Source of the DNA: Sphaerisporangium rufum | GTDB lineage: Bacteria; Actinomycetota; Actinomycetes; Streptosporangiales; Streptosporangiaceae | DNA length: 64,000 bases | Direction of reading: 5' to 3' | Assembly (NCBI RefSeq): GCF_016863395.1 | Contig: NZ_BOOU01000053.1 | Coordinates: 62,001-126,000 of the forward strand | In this document: in pieces, positions 62,061 through 64,000 of the stretch | Layout of the letters: every line of letters starts with the position of its first letter | How positions within the stretch are numbered: the first letter of the stretch is position 1 | The notes under the pieces: generated by a model | Seen by the model: only the letters and a program-made list of their open reading frames with translations | Told to the model about the DNA's origin: nothing | Database searches by the model: none | Program-made: the position numbers and the translations under genes

Positions 62061-63887
62061 TCACCTGGCGGTGGCCGATGAGGACGAGCTTAGGCGCATG
62101 GGGATCAGGGTGGCGTAGCCGTACATGAGCAGCCCAAGGGCGATCATGAAGATGATGGTCGGCCACTGCCAGATCGGCGGGAGGTGCAGGGCGAGGAACC
62201 ACAGCCGGTTGTCGATGCCGAGGATCTTCATGACCATGGGCACGATTCCCTGGGGGAACAGGGGAAGCCAGGCGATGGTGTAGCCGATCGTGACGCCGAT
62301 CCGGTGCCGGAGGGGGAGGTCGGCGGTGGTGGGCTTGCTCGCCTTCGCCCGCGGGGCGGGGCCGTGCTTCATGAGGTTGAGCAGCTCGATCCCGCGCTCC
62401 TGGAGCCTGCGGTAGGCGATCCTGCCGAAACCCCAGGCGCAGAGGAGACCGGTCAGCACACCGGTGGCGAGGCCGGCCCAGGGGTGCAGCAGGACGGCGC
62501 CGGCCGCGGGGAGGGCGGTGGCGGGGACGGCGAGGAGCACGAGCCAGGCGAGGCTCGTCTCGGCGGTCTCGTCGGCGCCGGTGCTGAGCGGGTTGCCGCC
62601 GCGCTTGTGCGGGTCGGTGCCGGGGACGAGCGAGGTGACGGCGAGCAGGACGACGACCCCGGCTCCGCCGCCGAGGAGGGCGGGCAGCAGGCCGAGCACC
62701 CACGGCCAGGCCCAGGTCTGGCCGCCGGCCAGGGTGCCCGCCAGGGACAGGACGACGGCGGCGGGCCCGACGATGAGGAGCCAGGCCAGCTGGCGGCCGC
62801 GCACGTCGGCGCGTTCGGCTCCGGGGGTCATGAGGGTCAGCCACAGGGCGGTCCCGTCGGCGCCGTAGAGGTTGGCCGCGGACGCGGTGGCCATCACGAT
62901 CGCGACGAGCCCGGTGAAGGGCACCAGCGCCCAGACGCCGATGGTGACGAGCAGCAGGGGGGTGACGATGGCGTAGGAGAAGGCGGTGGCGAGGAGCTGG
63001 ATGCGCACCAGGTCGCGCCACCAGGCGCGCAGTTCCTTGGCGGCGGCGACGCGGGCGCCGCCGGTCAGCGGGAAGGGCCGGGGGCCACCGCGCCGGACCG
63101 GCACACCGCCGCGGGCGGCCGACACGACGCGCCGCGACAGCAGCCCGGCCCAGGCGACCAGGAGCAGGGCGATCACGCCGGCGGCGGCGAGAAGGATCAG
63201 CAGGGCCGCCGGCCAGGAGGCCTCGACGGCGGCCACGCCCCATCCGGAGGGCAGGACGCGGACGAAGATCTCCGACCAGGCGGTGGGGCCGGTGCCGCCC
63301 AGCGCCACGACGGGTGCCCAGCCGTTGCTGCACAGGGCGATGGCGGTGCCGGTCGCGATCCCGACGGCGGCCGCGGTGGCGCGGGACCTGACGTACAGCC
63401 CGATGAGCGCCACGATGACCCGGGAGATCATCACCATGGTGACGAGCGTGGTGAGGGCCGCCACCAGGCCGATGAGGACGCCGGCCGGGCCGAAGCGCAG
63501 GCCGTACACCGGCAGGGACAGCAGCGCGATGAGGTTGACCAGGGGTGCGGGACCGGCGAAGGCTCCGGCGAGCAGCGCCGCCGCGATCCGGCGGGATGCG
63601 AGCGGGAGCATGGAGAGGTATTCGGGGCGCAGGGCCTCGTTGCCACCGCCGATGAAGATGGGGCCGAAGATCCAGCCGGCGAGCCATCCGGCCAGGGTGA
63701 GCGGCAGGTGGGCGGGCCACCGGACGGCGACGGCGATCGTGCCGAGGGCCAGGGCCAGTCCGAGGGTGGCGCCGATGTAGAGGTTCGTGGCCTTGTCGCC
63801 GCGCAGCGAGTTGCGCGTGAGCGCCAGCCGCATGCGGATCATGTGGTGGGCCAGGGCGGCCGGTCCGGGGGTCAGGAGGTGAGCCAT
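62061..63887 (-). CDS. ABC transporter permease (ABC-2 superfamily)
   Basis: 608 aa with around 14 hydrophobic helices in two halves joined by a basic loop (VPVRRGGPRPFPLTGGARVAAAKELRAWWRDLVR). ABC-type exporter permeases of this size are common beside ATPases and two-component kinases in actinobacteria. ATG 63887 begins 16 nt before the stop of the upstream ATP-binding gene, so the two overlap and are translated together. The substrate is unknown. Confidence 0.8.
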   Translation of the reverse strand: MAHLLTPGPAALAHHMIRMRLALTRNSLRGDKATNLYIGATLGLALALGTIAVAVRWPAHLPLTLAGWLAGWIFGPIFIGGGNEALRPEYLSMLPLASRRIAAALLAGAFAGPAPLVNLIALLSLPVYGLRFGPAGVLIGLVAALTTLVTMVMISRVIVALIGLYVRSRATAAAVGIATGTAIALCSNGWAPVVALGGTGPTAWSEIFVRVLPSGWGVAAVEASWPAALLILLAAAGVIALLLVAWAGLLSRRVVSAARGGVPVRRGGPRPFPLTGGARVAAAKELRAWWRDLVRIQLLATAFSYAIVTPLLLVTIGVWALVPFTGLVAIVMATASAANLYGADGTALWLTLMTPGAERADVRGRQLAWLLIVGPAAVVLSLAGTLAGGQTWAWPWVLGLLPALLGGGAGVVVLLAVTSLVPGTDPHKRGGNPLSTGADETAETSLAWLVLLAVPATALPAAGAVLLHPWAGLATGVLTGLLCAWGFGRIAYRRLQERGIELLNLMKHGPAPRAKASKPTTADLPLRHRIGVTIGYTIAWLPLFPQGIVPMVMKILGIDNRLWFLALHLPPIWQWPTIIFMIALGLLMYGYATLIPMRLSSSSSATAR

Positions 63888-64000
63888 GCCAGCCCCTCCG
63901 TTCCGCCGGTGCGGGCACCGACGAGGTCGACGAAGGCGTCCTCCAGGGTCGCGGTGCCGCGTACCTCGGCCAGCGGGCCGGCGGCGACGACGCGCCCGCC
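63872..64000 (-). CDS. ABC transporter ATP-binding protein, C-terminal end (partial)
   Basis: 42 codons plus stop remain in the window. The visible part reads GGRVVAAGPLAEVRGTATLEDAFVDLVGAR and ends LAWLTS. TLEDAF(V/L) followed by a short tail is the normal end of drug/multi-drug ABC ATPases. It overlaps the permease start by 16 nt and continues beyond the window. Confidence 0.8.
   Translation of the reverse strand, partial: GGRVVAAGPLAEVRGTATLEDAFVDLVGARTGGTEGLAWLTS

Overview
The window is very GC-rich with almost solid coding capacity, GTG/TTG starts, many 4-nt ATGA/GTGA overlaps and TANNNT -10 boxes lying 6-7 nt upstream of start codons (leaderless mRNAs). Gene content (GarA-type FHA protein, FtsR-like MerR, DUF5999, DUF3040, ThyX, tricorn protease, SigA-type sigma factor with region 1.1) places it in a filamentous actinomycete chromosome. 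A Streptosporangiales-type genome (Actinomadura/Thermomonospora-like) is my guess, not something the sequence proves. I see no tRNA, rRNA, CRISPR array, prophage or transposase.

Layout. 1-4.4 kb: end of an MFS transporter, an APH-fold kinase, an alpha/beta hydrolase behind a striking 14-bp-phased repeat promoter, a Ppx/GppA phosphatase and a low-complexity membrane protein. 4.4-9.2 kb (minus): a four-gene operon of an unknown 275-aa protein, a Cas4/AddB-like Fe-S PD-(D/E)XK nuclease, an unknown 489-aa protein and a DNA2/Upf1-like SF1 helicase; the last three overlap start-to-stop in the same order as the domains of Dna2, and this is the best candidate for an undescribed system. 9.5-14 kb: TetR regulator, DUF3311 + sodium:solute symporter operon, CocE-type hydrolase. 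14-17.2 kb: trp leader peptide with a textbook attenuator, fused TrpE-TrpG, and ThyX. 17.3-20.5 kb: methyltransferase/TetR divergent pair with twin operators, MoaD/ThiS-like protein, globin-reductase. 21-25.7 kb: a GATase-1 protein that has lost its catalytic cysteine, a PmtA-like methyltransferase, a CDP-alcohol phosphatidyltransferase and a nucleotidyltransferase-phosphomannomutase fusion.

26.1-32 kb is the conserved actinobacterial block garA - ftsR - DUF151 nuclease - MerR - (tandem glycine riboswitch) - gcvP, which links central nitrogen/glycine metabolism to division control. 32-37.8 kb holds a TPR protein, small membrane proteins, DUF5999, a TetR regulator and a SigA-type sigma factor. 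37.9-45.8 kb carries three classical menaquinone genes (menE, menD, menF) dispersed around DedA, a GntR/UTRA regulator, and a double-MerR regulator divergent from an erythromycin-esterase homologue.

46-52.3 kb: secreted SGNH hydrolase, an ABC exporter operon running into a DesK/DesR-type two-component pair, and a RidA/WYL module bracketed by 17-bp near-identical direct repeats. 52.3-59.8 kb: tricorn protease, a previously easy-to-miss 46-aa lysine-rich protein, DUF3040 membrane protein, enoyl-CoA hydratase, MecA-type penicillin-binding protein, PlsC acyltransferase. 60.2-64 kb: a second ABC (ATPase cut by the window end), permease, histidine kinase and response regulator operon.
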